NCBI GenBank assembly: GCA_963971425.1
Contig: OZ020515.1
Location: 32,499,856-32,563,855, forward strand
DNA length: 64,000 nt
Direction of reading: 5' to 3'
Source: Bryoerythrophyllum caledonicum
Taxonomy: Eukaryota; Streptophyta; Bryopsida; Pottiales; Pottiaceae
How positions within the stretch are numbered: the stretch's first letter is position 1; each line of letters starts with the position of its first letter. The notes below the pieces were generated by a model, which ran no database searches, was not told the DNA's origin, and saw nothing but the letters and a program-made list of their open reading frames with translations. Below are positions 11,976 through 25,300 of the stretch, in pieces. The position numbers and the translations under genes are program-made.

Positions 11976-13752
11976 TTGGAAAAATGGACAGTATAGGCAG
12001 GTGGGGAGAATACATCGTACACAAGAGATACAAACAACAACAACTAAATGAGGGATTAGACGGAGAGTTCACCGAAGTGGCGACGCATGGGGTCGGCCTA
12101 CTGTTCCACGCTCTTCGACCACCTAGTACTCTTGCAGCTCTGTTGTCCCAGTATGCTTCCTCCACGAGCACTCCAGCTCATGAGCAGGCGTGAGGTGCAT
12201 TGAAGGGCAACGTGACCCTTATTGTGTGGACATGAGAGGGGGACGAAGCTATTTTGCGCGCCGTGAGCGGTGAGCGGAGAGCGGTGAGCGGTGAGAGGTG
12301 AGCCTAAAGTAAAAAAGTCAGGCATTTTTTGTGAAAAGTTATTGATAAAGTTAGAATTAATATAAATGAGAAAGTGAAAATTAAAGCAAAAGGTGACGGT
12401 AGAGGGCCTATAGCCGTGGATTCCTAGTCTTATATGATTTGTTTGTTTGTATACCAAAGTTCCTAGGGAGGTACTTTTTAAGATGGGGTGCTGAATGAAT
12501 TTGGTGAAGGTTGTAGGAACCCTATGACCGTGGATTTCCAAAACTCTCTTCAATAAGTGATGTTGCATAAATATCCCTATTATTCAGCATCATGTTTATA
12601 TGAAACCATTTTGTGTGTTGATTTTTACATTTTATCAGCATTCATGGAAAATGCAATGCCTAGTTACGTTGCATGATCGTACATAATAGAAATAAATAGT
12701 ATATTTTAAATTTCAGAATACCCGTAGAAAACATGGAACTTTTTAGGATTCAAATTATAATGATTAAAGATACCTCATATATATAGTGGAAAATGTGGAC
12801 TTGGGAGAATAGAGTGCTCGTGTAGGAAGAGATGATAGGAAGGATTTTTGTATATTAAATTACAGGTCAAATTAGCAGCTAGATAGACAATTTTGCAGTG
12901 GCATATTATATACAAAGTAAACTTTATTCCAGAGCATTGTTGAATTTTTACATTGCTCAACTTGTTGGTACATGATAAACTTAGTAAATTTAAATGGCCT
13001 ACAATGAAAGTCTTCATGCATTGACAAATTTTTTAATCCGAGGAACAAATTTAAATCTCGCAATCTGAAGGACGACAGGGTTCAATCAAAATTCCAGACA
13101 TTAATCTTATTGAATATGAATGAAACCAAACAGAGCAAAAGGCATGCAACTCACAGTACTTTAGTGTTTCTCATGGGTTGTTCATTGTATTCCTTACTAT
13201 TGCATGAGTTTTAGAACTATGAATCAGGTTAATATATTCCATGGGTGCTTACACTTGAACAAGCATATATATGAACTTCAAATTTCACAAGGACACTCTT
13301 CATGGAAGATACAACAAGTTGGGTAATTGAAAGCAAAACTTTCACAATGTAAATATGTTGTTAAATTTGTACTTGTCTTTAACGTTCCAAGAGTTCAAGA
13401 TATGGAGATCACCAAATGAAGGAAGATTAAAGCAAATAATGTAATAGGATGAAGATATATTGGGCTATAGCACTAAAGGAATAGCCAAGAAGTGTAGCAT
13501 GAAATTTGGTTGTGAGGATGACAAAAAGAAATATACATTTTGTAGGCCACATTATGTTAGCAGCCAATGAAACAATCGTGCACTGAATTACAAAATGGCG
13601 GGAATTCAATAATTGACCAAAAAGAAGTTTGAATTGAGACTGATAACATGGAAACAAAATATGGAAGTTTTAAAGGATAAGGATCGTTTACAAACAGATC
13701 ATAACATAAACGCCAAAGAAAAAGGAGAGTCCACAGAAAATATAAAAAGTGC
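11976..13752. other. Intergenic spacer, no gene seen apart from a dispersed repeat
   Basis: Between the tandem repeat and the 3' end of ParB-methyltransferase locus A there is mainly AT-rich DNA. The dispersed heptad element at about 12,228-12,570 is annotated separately. No splice-consistent exon or terminal inverted repeat was found in 12,600-13,750. Confidence 0.5.
12228..12570 (+). repeat. Dispersed repeat with TGAGCGG heptads, copy 1
   Basis: The element begins around GACGAAGCTATTTTGCGCG and is followed by a short tandem run of gtgagcg-type heptads (about 12,268-12,304). It ends near AACCCTATGACCGTGGATTT. The same start, heptad run and CCCTATGACCGTG end recur at 52,436-52,790. The start plus heptads occur inverted at 37,365-37,430. 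Three copies in one window mark it as a mobile or amplified element; its class is unknown. Confidence 0.7.
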
Positions 13753-16700
13753 TCACGCAGATGCAGATGAACTAGAGGCCGAGGAGGAGGATAGGACATG
13801 TCTTTTGACGTCTGCTTCTACATCTAGAAAATGGAGCACATGGGAATCATATTGCCGATTGTGGGTATGGATTTGAGGAGACGAGGTAGTCGCCATTAAG
13901 TCTGCAACATGTGCGGCCCAAGGTGGTAGTAGGAAATCTTTGGTTGGGGAAGCCGCCCTGGCAATCAGACTGCAGAGTCCATAGAGAAATTAGGTTATAA
14001 AATGAAGGAATTCTTCACAGAGAATGGCAAAGAATTTCAAATTTAACAACTTTGAACTTACGTACTTAGTCTATTTCTTTTAACGATCTTGCGGATAGGA
14101 ATGTCTTCATCTAAGAGAGTTGCCATTGGAGGCGCCTCACTAGGGATGGTCGAATCGACTGATGGCGATGATAGGGCCTTCAACTTCTCGTTGAAGACAA
14201 CGGTGTCGCTTTCCAAAGCAACGATATGACGGCCAGACATCTGGCATGCGCGCACAGAATTTCCTGCAAAGGAATAACAAAATTAGTTATGACTACAACT
14301 ATCTACCTTGCTTAAAAAATGAAGAAGACTCACCGATAGAGGCAAACGCATCTAGAACAACCGCTTGAGGCTGTGATAAAGCCTCGATCAACATGTGGAG
14401 GAAGGTAGCGTCCTTCTCACGTGGCCCCCTCCATGGAATGGGTCCGCACATGGACTGAGATTCGGCAGAGGTGAAATTGAAAAGAACATCGGATTCTTCC
14501 ACGTCCATTCCCATCTCACAGAGGGCGTTGTTTTTATTGAACTTGAAGTTGGCAACTGCCACATTCTGTCGAACAAGGAACAAAACACGGAACCTACGCA
14601 ACTGTAATTGCAATGCACGGCAAATCCAGTAGAGACAGTTAGAATGAGATATACAATAAAATCAACAAATGAAACATCTGAAATGTAAGGAGGATCGGTT
14701 AAGCGCACCTTCAGCAAAGCATCAATGTGCGAGGTAAATGAGAGGTCGTTTATTGCCCACCAGTCTCTGAGGATTTTGAAACCGTATCCGCCCGCATAAG
14801 ACAGCACATCGGACCGGATAGAAGGGACCTCGGGCAAGAAGATCAGCATCCCGCCCTTGTCGTGGAGGAAGAAATCTGAAAACTCAAATAAGCTCTCCAC
14901 GACCGGAATCGAATACTCGTTCCAGGTTGGAATATCATTCGTATGCTTCGAGATGGATGGAATCGGCATCCCGTCAGGGATGTCTGCCAAGATCAAGTCG
15001 AATCCACTGTGAGGGCAATGAGCTGAACGACCTGTACTCCAAGCTTCCTTCCTCGCCTGGACAAGCACAAGTCAGTAATAGTGTTTTGAAACAATGGCAT
15101 TGGGTGTTTTGTTACAATGAAGAGGATAATTTATAGTTGTAGTTGTAAAACAACCCTATTCTTTTGGGACAACAACAATCAATAAGTACAGGAAAAGAAA
15201 TAGACATATCTTGGAATTGAGATGTGAAAAACTAGCTTAAGTACCTGGAGGACAAACTTATTCATGGCAAGAAGCGTGGAATGCTTGTCAGGGAAAGAAT
15301 CCATGATCATAGAGATTGATGAGTTGTCTACATAGACACTCGCTGGTGGAGGTGGCGAGGTTCTCCCAGCCTTCACCGTCATGATAAGCATGTAAGAGTT
15401 CTGTGGAAGGGGACTTGAAGCGTTCGAAGCTTCGGGTGCTGATCGCTTTGATCTCCTCCGAGACTGCAAGGGCGCCACTAAGGACTCTGAATCCAACATC
15501 TCAATGTCATCAATACGAGCGGTGGAGGCCAAAGTGATCAGCTGAGCATGTTGTGAGGCTAGTTCCGCCTTCGTGGCGACAAGTGCTTTGGCCACTTCCA
15601 CTACTGCAGCCTCCAATTCAGCCTTCGCGGCAGCCTCTGACTCTACTTTTGCTTTAGCAGCAACTTCAGCATCAGCGGTAGCATTTCTCTTGGAGACACG
15701 GGTCTTCTTGGCACCAAGTTCTGTAGGAACAGAAGGAAGTATTGTTTCCGTACCCAATAGATCTGGCTGGACATTGTTTCGGAGTTCAACATCAAATAAA
15801 GGAGGCCTCTTAACGGGACAATCCAAATACCAACCACAACGCTCCCAATGCTCACGCCCCCATGTCTTCATGATATCATCAGTGAACATGAGCATATCAC
15901 TAGTCTTCTCCAAGTAATTGGAGAAGGATGGTGGAGTACGAGAAATTGCCTTCCTCGGGAATAGAATGTACATGAAGTACCTGTAGAGAGTCCGATTGAT
16001 GGCTTGCTTAAGTCCCACTTGCTTCTCGGGTGGATTATTCTTATGAACTCCCTTCCCCTTAAATTCGTTATGGAAGGCAATATCCCAGAGCTGCACGCGC
16101 ATCTGTTCAACGTATTCGGGTATTGTTTGGATCGGCATACCATGCTTAGGAAAGTAGTCAATATAAACCTCCATGTCAGATAATATCCCTTGAAACAATG
16201 ATTCAGTCTCCGCTGAAAGCTGCAATTACCATTCAAACAATGGTAAGAAGTAAAAGCACAATGAAATAACACTATCTAAGAATGGTAATTCAGATTGTAC
16301 CTAAGCCCACCATGTGGCCTTGTGAAGCCATTCTGGAAAGTCATGGTCTGAGAACTTAGACTTTGGAAAGCGAAGGTCTGGGAACTTGTTCACAAAGGGA
16401 AGATGGCTTGTTCTACCTCTCCAACCATTTCACCTTCATGCTTGGGACCATAGCGGAGGTGGTGAGGTAGTAGAGCTTTTCCTGAGACATCTCAGGATCA
16501 TCTTCGCGGTCCTCATAGTGGATTCGAACTTGTTGAAGAAACTCGGAAGTGTGCTTGGGGTCAGCAATTGGCAATTGCTTCTTGAGCTCGGATGTTAGTT
16601 GAACCTTCACTTTCTCAATTGCAGCTGAAACAAAGTCATGAAACTTGGCAGAAGTCCAAAGAGAGTCATCTGGAAACTTCTCCTTGAATTTTTGATTAGC

Positions 16701-19141
16701 ATGAGCAGCTGCCTCCCCCAACTCTTGCTACAAAACCAAGCAAGGTGTCCATTCAACAACACTTCGATCAACACACCAACAATTGAAGTAGGGAAAAGCA
16801 TCCACTAGAACATTGATGAAAAATGCAAGTATATTGAGTAGATGTTATAGAAGAGCTAGAATACCTCATAAAAAATTGCAATTAGAGACTTGAATGTCAA
16901 GGTATACCATGTTCTGTCCTTGAACTTCTGCTTTGCCTCGGCAGCTGAAATTTCATCCTTGCTCACCAAGGACTCAAAATACTCAAGTGGCTGCCCGGCA
17001 ATGCCTTGAATGCGATATAATTTGTGGACAAGGTTCATGGTGACGTGAGATTTCTGGTTCCTCCTGCAAGCTCAAATTCATAAGTTAGAATTTAATTTCA
17101 CCGATTAACTGAAAGCAAATGATAATCATACGAGTTAACCTAGTGAAGAGCTGTTAGTAGAGGAGCCACTTGACCCTCCACATTAAGGATAATAGATTCC
17201 ACCGCATAATGCCACTTGGCATCGTTGGAATGGTCTCGATTGATTATTGGCATCCAGTCTTGTAATCTGTGGTTCCCATCCCAAATATGAAACATTCTTC
17301 CAGAAAACTGCTTTAAATCCTCATCCATCTCCAACTCAATCTCAAATTGCTCATTTGCTTTAGTCCACAATGGACTCCAAGAATCCATAATGGCTTGGGT
17401 GATAGTTACCATCTTGCCCTCGTTGTCCTCCATAGCCACGTAGAACACACCGTGGCCATCCATTTATCCCGTGCTCACAAAATGTGCATCCAAACCCATC
17501 ACATCATTCTTCAAAGAAGGTCGAACTACCGGTAATGAAATCAATCTGCATAGAGGAATATTTAACTTTGGTTTATGCCTTGGTGTAAATCGGAGCCTTT
17601 CCAACACAAGGTTAGTATTCACAGATTCTTTGATGACCAGTTCATCCATCTCCTTTCCAAGCTTGTCGGCGGACATGAGCTTCAAATTCTCATCTGGGTC
17701 CTCCAAATCAATGTCTGCCGTCTCTATCAACGGCTGGATTTCTACAATATCATGGAAAACCACATGAGATTTTGAAATCAAAATGGAACAAAACTAAAGT
17801 ATGTCAAATCACATTACCAATACCTTCGTTCTCCTGATCATGTTGAGTGGACTCTAGCATCTCATTGAAAGAAGAATCTGAAATCATCACCACGGAAAGA
17901 AGGGTGGTGAATATCTAAATGGTGCGCTAATGGTTCACTCAAACTTGAAAAATAAAAAATCAACATCCCGTAGGAGGTGCAGCAGTGGGCACCTCCCTTG
18001 CGGGTTGCGACTTTGGAGCAAGGTGGGCAACCCGTAGGGGAGGAGGCGACAGCTGCAGGTCTTTGCGGGCGGGGCTGTCAACATTGACAAAGCCTTCTCC
18101 GAGGGGGTGCCGCCGTCGGCACCCCCTCGGAGAAGGCTTTGTCAATGTTGACAGCCCCGCCCGCAAAGACCTGCAGTTGACGCCTCCTCCCCTATGGGGT
18201 GCCGACCGTGCTCCAAAGTCGTGACCCACAATGGGGTGCCGACAGCGGCACCCCCTTGCGGGTGGCGCCGCAGATATCGATAGAAAAAATAACGAATAAA
18301 CTCAAGGATTGCAAAGAAGAGGAGGAAATACATGAGATGCTTACCCTCCATGTCGAGTCTTCGAGGATCGCAACTTCCCTCAGTCTCGAGGCTGTGGGTG
18401 TTGCTCTTTCGATCAGATTGAAGCCCTTTGTCCTCGGCTGCGATAACTTGCGTCCAAGACTCACGTTAGATTATGGATTTTGTGAACCCATCAAGCAAGC
18501 ATGTGAGTGCAATCGGTTGCGCACTATCGTGAAACCCTACACCCAATGAAATTGTTCCTCCTCTCTTCTTCACTGCAAATGCCTCGAAACCCTAAGCAAA
18601 TAGAAATGGTTCTTCCTGTCTACCTCATTTCGGCAGCAATAAAACCCTATTTTCTCAAAATGGCAGGTAAGGGCGGGTATGGGCAGGAACTCACGACGAG
18701 ATTGGACGGGAACAAGACTTGACCAGATGTAACAAAAGACTATTGACTTAACGGCTTTAGGGTCTTTTCAGCCCTTGACATCTTGGACCTCGCTTTAAAT
18801 GATAAAATCACAAAGACAAATATAATTTGGGCTTGAATTAACTCACATTGATTGCAATCCATGGCCGACCTCGGGGGGGTGCAAATTCCTTTGCCGTTGA
18901 ATTGCACATCGAAGTTGGGTTGCTTATCCTCCGTAACTTGCTCTGCAATTCTCTGAAGCTCCGGACTACTCGGACAACTCATAACTGGACTCAAGTCAGA
19001 TGCATCCTCAAAATTTAAAATCCTTGCGGTATTGCCAGAATCGACCTCCCTCGGCATCGACTTCTTCTCTCTCATTTGCCTACTCCGTTTTAGCGTCTTT
19101 GCATCACTAAAGTACAAAGCTTTTCTCTTTTGCCTTTTCAT
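13753..19141 (-). pseudogene. ParB-like/N6-N4 DNA-methyltransferase-like fusion gene, locus A
   Basis: Eleven exons can be placed with GT-AG borders: 19141-18847, 18437-18345, 17877-17824, 17741-17132, 17063-16865, 16727-16301, 16219-15245, 15056-14709, 14601-14334, 14263-14062, 13901-13753. The start is ATG MKRQKRKALYF; a basic/acidic leader follows. Exon 4 carries a ParB/sulfiredoxin-like domain with the motif IWDGNHRLQDW. A middle region of unknown type and an Ala/Glu/Lys-rich coiled coil (exon 7) follow. Exons 8-10 form a permuted N6/N4-type DNA methylase: FDLILADIPDGMP stands where DPPY is expected, then WRGPREKD and VLDAFASIG split by an intron, then GRHIVALESD. In-frame stops lie at 17466-17464 (TAA), 17142-17140 (TAG), 16415-16413 (TAG) and at the end of exon 6. 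A frameshift in exon 6 and probably one at exon 11 also occur. Exons 8, 9 and 10 have exactly the same lengths (348, 268, 202) as at locus B. Probably a pseudogene. Confidence 0.8.
17999..18233. repeat. Foldback: near-perfect inverted repeat with about 115-bp arms
   Basis: The two arms meet at about 18,116 in GGGGTGCCGCCGTCGGCACC. The inner 70 bp or so of each arm match perfectly, including CTGCAGGTCTTTGCGGGCGG and GTCAACATTGACAAAGCC with their complements. The outer parts match with a few differences. It lies in intron 2 of locus A, is far more GC-rich than its surroundings, and gives near-identical translations on both strands because it is a palindrome. Confidence 0.92.
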
Positions 19142-19227
19142 AATTTGTGAATTATGATTCTACTTGCATTCAACTCCTCTTTCACCACCACCTTTAAGGG
19201 GCAATTCTTTCAAGGTTTCAACGTAGT

Positions 19228-19493
19228 TGATTCAAGTCTGCTCATTTTTATTCAAGTTTTGATCTGGCAAAGAATTTGGCCAACACTAACATGACTCTGA
19301 ATTAGCTGATCTAATCTCAGAGCCGCCTTCGCACGGTTTTTCCTGGAGATGGATATGTTTAAATTGAAATGGCTGCCACATAAAATTATAAGAAATTGAA
19401 AATTTGAGTCACTTCCACGATCTGAACACATAATTGGTGGGATATTCACAATAATTTAGAAAAACTTGAATAAAAATGAGCAGACTTGAATCA
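19228..19493. repeat. 33-bp inverted repeat flanking about 200 bp (small MITE-like element)
   Basis: TGATTCAAGTCTGCTCATTT and the bases after it (19,228-19,260) are the reverse complement of 19,461-19,493, with no mismatch over 33 bp. The spacer is about 200 bp. The next element (19,494-19,851) starts exactly at the outer edge of the right arm, so it probably inserted at this older element. Confidence 0.8.
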
Positions 19494-19851
19494 CACTATA
19501 AGAAACCCGTGTTTTTTGTGATGTTCCAAAAAACGCAGAAAATGTCAAAAAAACAGGGATGATGTCCATGAAAGCATCACCTAAAATTTGGATCAACCGA
19601 AACATGCAAAAACATGGCAAAAATTGCAGTCAACATGACAATGTTTACGTTAACGTCTTTGCCAACATATACGCGTGTCCTTGCTAACATCCCCATGTTT
19701 GGGAGCTAACATGCCCACGTGTCCCAACTAACATCTCCATGTTTTTTACAACGTCCTGTTAATTCTGATGTTTTTCTAGATGTCACTTTTCAAAATGTAT
19801 ATGTTTTACGATTTTAGGTGACATCACAAAAAACACGGGTTTCTTATAGTG
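19494..19851. mobile_element. 358-bp CACTA-type MITE with 31-bp TIRs
   Basis: The left end reads CACTATAAGAAACCCGTGTT and continues for 31 bp that match the reverse complement of the right end exactly. A 3-bp target duplication TCA flanks it (19,491-19,493 and 19,852-19,854). CACTA termini and a 3-bp duplication fit a non-autonomous CACTA element. Its TIR differs from that of the large CACTA element after the first seven bases, so it belongs to another subfamily. It lies 80 bp upstream of the SWIM-type gene start. Confidence 0.92.
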
Positions 19852-21000
19852 TCAACTCTTTCAATGTCGTCTTTGTTAGAATTCAATTCACTTTGTCTTT
19901 GTTAGAATTCAATTCAATTGTCCTCTAAATTATGGCTGACCTTGAGGATGAACTGAGCAATAGTGTCTTGCTTCGAGGAGATGGTCCTGGAGTCCCTGTT
20001 TCATTTGTAGTTGGTGAAACTGGCTTTGCTTCTGTGAGTGGAAGTCGTCTTGCATTGAGGTTCAAGATCTGTGAGGAAACGGTTCATGTTGACCGGGAAG
20101 TGTTTGATGTAGTCACGGGTGAGCTTACTCATTCAATTGCTCAGATTAGTACTGGCCGTGGTGAGGACGAGATTTGGTTGCTGTAGGCAGGGAAATATCG
20201 AGCTTATGGCAGGTTCGATAGCATCAATGGAACACCCTTACCTTCGTTTACGCCGCGTCTGTCATCTAGTACTACTGAGGTCACACCACTGCTTTCAAAG
20301 GTCAAATTAGAGCCAGTTAATGACAATGTTTTTGTTTTGAGTGACGACTCTGATTGCGAGTGCCTTCCATTGAATCCTAGCATTACTTCGTTTCAATCCT
20401 CATCTCTTTCTTCTAATCCTCGTCCATCGTCCTCTTGCTTTGCTCCCGATCCTAGATCTAAACCCCCTCTCGCACCATTTGCCTCGTCTCCACTCAGCAT
20501 AGTAGATTGCCTCCAAAATTTGAGTTCCCGGCGTAGATCAAAGTCAATCCTTAGTAGAATAGATTTAAATTCCATCACCATAGAGAAAGTGGACTTTTTG
20601 CCTCCCACTTTTGATGGAGACATCGTGTTTGAACTACCTCCTCTTGGAAACACTCTTCCTTCTTCCAAGGCAGGCCACCTCCATGGTATGGATAAGAAAC
20701 ATGATGGTCATGCTTGGACTCGTACCGTCACTTCTCACATCAAGTCTGATCATCAGCTCACGTTCCGGATGTCTTCTTGCTTGGGACACCTAAGGTGCAC
20801 TAATAGTCTCTGCGACTATCTCAAACGTCCCAACGAACATCTCCTTCTAATGAGACAGAGTGGGAGGGTACCGCCTCCTCTTCATTTCTCCTTGGCTGTG
20901 AGTCACCTTTAAATTCTTCAGTCCTTTGTGCCATTTGTCTCCTTCCCCCGACATGCATAGACAGTTGTATGGCAAAAGTCTATTATGTTGTGGGACAGAG

Positions 21001-21300
21001 CACTACTAGGAAAACAGTGGAAATATGACTACGGCCATATGACTACAAGCTCCTTTTGGTTGGAATGCAGTCATCAGTAACAACTTTGATGACTAAAATG
21101 GCTGTAGTCATCACATGACTATGATTCTAGTCATATTTTCTCGGGACCTCAATCGGAACTCCGTAGGGAACGTATTTTTCCTGTTATTATTTCCGTAGGC
21201 AGCCATAGGACTAGATTTAGTCGTTATGTGACTACGGTTTTGGGCAGCAATATGACTACATATAGTCATTATTTGACTATGCTTTTGGGCAGCCAATTGT
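21001..21300. promoter_or_regulatory. Left TIR and subterminal repeat region of the CACTA element
   Basis: After the 30-bp TIR, words such as ATATGACTA, TAGTCAT and GACTACAG recur in both orientations every 10-40 bp to about 21,295. In En/Spm the TNPA protein binds short subterminal repeats to bring the ends together; these motifs are the obvious candidates here. Confidence 0.75.
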
Positions 21301-22327
21301 GAGAGGGTTTTAGAGTGGGGCCTTTATGATATTAATTCAAATTTATATACATTTGTTTATGTTTGATCCATTCTTTCAATTAGACTTTTCTTTCTTTAGT
21401 TTACACTCTTTTTGGGAATTTATTTCGTTCCTTTAAGGTTTTAATCTTTTCTATATTGTATTTTTAAAACTTCTTTTAAAAAACAAACTAGCCTGTGCCT
21501 TTTTTTAATATTTATTCATTCCATAATTATTTTTCTTCCTAAGTTTTCATATCATATTATCAATTCAGATGTCGTGGATATTTTTTCCAGTTACCCCTTT
21601 CACTGTCTACAATCACAGCAGTTCTCTTTGCACCTTGTTCAAGTACTTGTCATTTATATACTTTGCGGTGATGTTTTGTTTTTCTCTTTTTTAAAATGGT
21701 AATTTTATTTTGACTACAACGCTTCTTCCCCTCATGTATTCTTTGCACTTTCGTTTACTCTACCTCCCTACTTTTTACCAGTTTTTTTTTTTTTTTTTCA
21801 ATTTGTGCCCATTTCACGTCCATGCTGAATTTTTTCACAATAATTGTTTTAGATTTGCTTTGATGACTAATCTTGAATTTTAATTTGAGGTAGTGCACAT
21901 GCATGTTCTTTAATCAGTCAATGACGTTGAAAATAATTATAAGGCAACTCCAATTGTATACGTTGGCAATGGAGAATTAGCAACGTGGATTGAGCTTGTT
22001 ATTGCACTTCAAAAACTACTCTTAGACACTATGGACACTAATGTCGTACGAGTGATTTGTATTAGTCATGCATGTAAAATCACTGACTGAGTATAGTCAA
22101 TGTGATTATTGAGACCAATGCTACTGCATATCATAGTATGTTTCCTACTTGGTCTACTAATATGATGGATTATGCCATGCATGCTACCTCATTTTCTATT
22201 GTGATAGCACATCATGTCCCTATTCTACATCCTCCTCTGCAACAGCCAAAGATTGGTTTAGACCTTCTGTAGTTAGTCTCCTGCCAGATCTCAAATCAGG
22301 AGTGTCCATTTCCCTTTCCATAATAGT
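21301..22327. other. AT-rich non-coding part of the CACTA element
   Basis: About 1 kb between the left subterminal region and the stop codon of the transposase gene. It is T-rich with a poly-T run at about 21,783-21,800. No exon is seen. It probably holds the transposase 3' untranslated region. Confidence 0.5.
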
Positions 22328-25300
22328 CTATGGAGGCCGTAGCCCTGCATACTCCTGGTCTCTACCTAACCGCACACTCTGCAGTTCATGTCTTCCGCCA
22401 TCACTTGACTCGACTCTTGCACCGCGCGGCTGACGTTGCAAAACTATCTTCCATCCACTGTTCTCCTCGTCGTCTACAAAAAATACTTGCTGTATGTGAA
22501 GGGGAAATGCAAAGGAGTCCGCTGAATATGGAATCAACCGATCAAATCTGAACAATGTAAATCCATATTCGTCACATTTCATTGTAGCCCGAGCTTCCCT
22601 CTTGTTTGCTTGTGCCCATGTACAATACAACACCACCACTTCAAATTTCCCGTAGTCTACGCTGATAATTTCGTCCACCCACCCCACATACTCCACATTT
22701 GTTGTCGTCAAGTTCCTGTCACTAGAACTAGCGCGACAAGATTGGAGAAATGTAGCCGCTACTCCACTGTCACATGTGAATATATCTGCTTCTGCTCCTC
22801 GTACTCGTATATGAGTGCCGTATGCATACATTGCCTTGTATCCCTTTGCTTCTCGTGTAGGAGGCAGTAACAGTGCGAGTATATCCCCAGAGACATCATT
22901 CCCCATCGCAAGGTCTTCAGATACAACAATAGTGAACCACGTATTGAAGGTCTCCTGTCGTATTTCTATGGGATAATCAATGTGTCTTCTCCTGCTTCGT
23001 CTTCGGAATTCTAATCTGGCCTCTTTGCATTGACTCATTTCACTCGCATACCGCCTGCAGTATACAAATCACCTCGAGTACGTTATTTTTCCTAAACTGT
23101 AAGAATAGAACCTCATCACCTCTTTTAGTCATCTGTTAGTTGACTATACTTGGTTGCTTCCTTCACTCTCTTGACTGTTTTGTCTGTCTATTGCTAATAG
23201 CTAGTCCTTAAATCTAAAATGATGACCACACGTAGTGCTTTTTTAATCTTATATTACTATGTAAGAATTATATTGCTTGGGTGCATACTCTCTGTAATCT
23301 TGAAGGATTTTGGCGTTGTTAAGCACGAATTCATGAATCCATTGTTGCAGTTCCATCGACAATATGCGTCGTCTCTCCTTCCCTTGCAATACTTCGTCAT
23401 TCATACTGGGCTCCTTTTTGTCGTCCCATACACGACGTGATGTCATAGAACAATTTTGCATGTACTCAGTACAGAATCCAAGCGCCTCCTCCATGACGTA
23501 CCCTCTTGCCATCGACCCCTCCGGTTGTGTTCGTTGCCGTACGTAGCCCTTCAACATTTTCAGATACCGTTCCACAGGGTACATCCAACGCATGTGGACC
23601 GGACCACAAGTGTCTAACTGTTGCACTAAGTGAATCGGCAGATGTGACATGACATCAAAAAACGGCGGTGGGAAGACCTTCTCCATCACACACATAGTGA
23701 CTGCTGTTTCTTCCATCAAGTCTTCCATTGTTGAAGGATCTACAGACCTCGCACATAAACGCTGGAACACTCTACTTATCCAAATTATTGCTGCCCGAAC
23801 TTCCTTTGGTAGAAGTGTTCGCACACATACATGAAGAATCTGCTGCATCATTATGTGGTAGTCATGTGACTTAAGGCCACAAAGGTCTCCGTCAATGGTT
23901 ATCCTCTTGGACAACTGCCCCACGTAATTGCTGGGAGTCTTTAGGTTGCGGATAGTTTTGATGAATTTCGCCTTCTCCACCTTTGACAGCACGTAAGGAG
24001 GAATTGGTAGTATGATGGTATTGTTTCCAGCATGTTGAGGGTGGAGTTCAGGACGTATTTTAGCCTCCTGAAGGTCAAGTCGGACTTTTAATGTATCTTT
24101 CAATCCCCATATTGTCTTCATGATGTTTTCGCACAAATTTTTTTCGCAGTGCATTGGATCTAGCACATGGCGGATCATGAGAGACTGCCGAATGTGCGAA
24201 ACATGAGTGTTAGAACATTTACAAACACTCTTACTACGGCATGTAGTCGTACATTCGGATTGCATGACAAAAAATAGTCATACCAGCCTTGCTCAGTCAC
24301 TACCTAGTCGTTCATTTGGTTTGCATGACTAAAACTAGTCATATTATCCTTCCTCAGTCACTACCTAGTCATGTGCTGAGTGCAGAATTAGAAACGTATA
24401 CTCAAATACATTACTTCTGTAGTCACATAATAACACAAGAGCAGGGGAACAAATAGTAAGGTCTTCATTTCATATGGTAGACTAACCTGCCAATACGGAA
24501 GACTGTACAGGGCTGACAACCTCTTCACTCCAGTTTCATGCACTGGATCATTCTCCCCCCCTTCTCTGATCTCAATAGGTATATTCAGCCATTTTTCCCT
24601 TGCTTTAGCATGGCGCACAATATCTCGACCAGTTAGAGAGCGCGGAGGAGCTCTAATTTCCTCCGTGCCATCAAATGCTCTTCGGAGTCGTCGATACGGG
24701 TGATTCCTTTCTAGGTATCTCCGATGTCCCAAATATACATTTTTCCCCAGTGCAGTTGATCTACGAGTACTAACATTCGGGCCACATTCAATACATCCTC
24801 TATAACCCTTTGTCACCTGCCCAGAGACAAGACCATACGCAGGATAATCGTGAATGCACCACATCAATATTGCTTTGAGGATGAAATTCTTGTTTTGACT
24901 GTCATCAGAGACATCAACAACATTCACACCATGCCAGAGTTGCTGCAGTTCTTCAATAAGTGGGGCCAAGTACACATCTATATTTTCCGATGTGACGCTT
25001 TCTTTTCCAGGGATGAGGAGGACCAGCATTAGAAAGAAACGTTTCGTGATTAGCCAGGGAGGAATGTTGTAGTTCAACAATATTACTGGCCATGTTGAGT
25101 GGCTTAATGATTGGTTTGAGAAAGGATTTACACCATCTAGAGCCATCCCCAATCGTATGTTCCTCTTCTCAGCCGCAAATTCCGGATAGCACGCATTGAT
25201 GTGTTTCCAAGCTTTTGAGTCTGGAACACTCTCCATATTTCCGCTCATGTCTTTTCTTGATGTGTGCCACTTGTTTAACTCTGCGAACTTGGTACATCGA

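Noticed and set aside
17960..18229. Pair of nearly identical proteins encoded on opposite strands
   Set aside because: They arise because the foldback is a palindrome; not genes.
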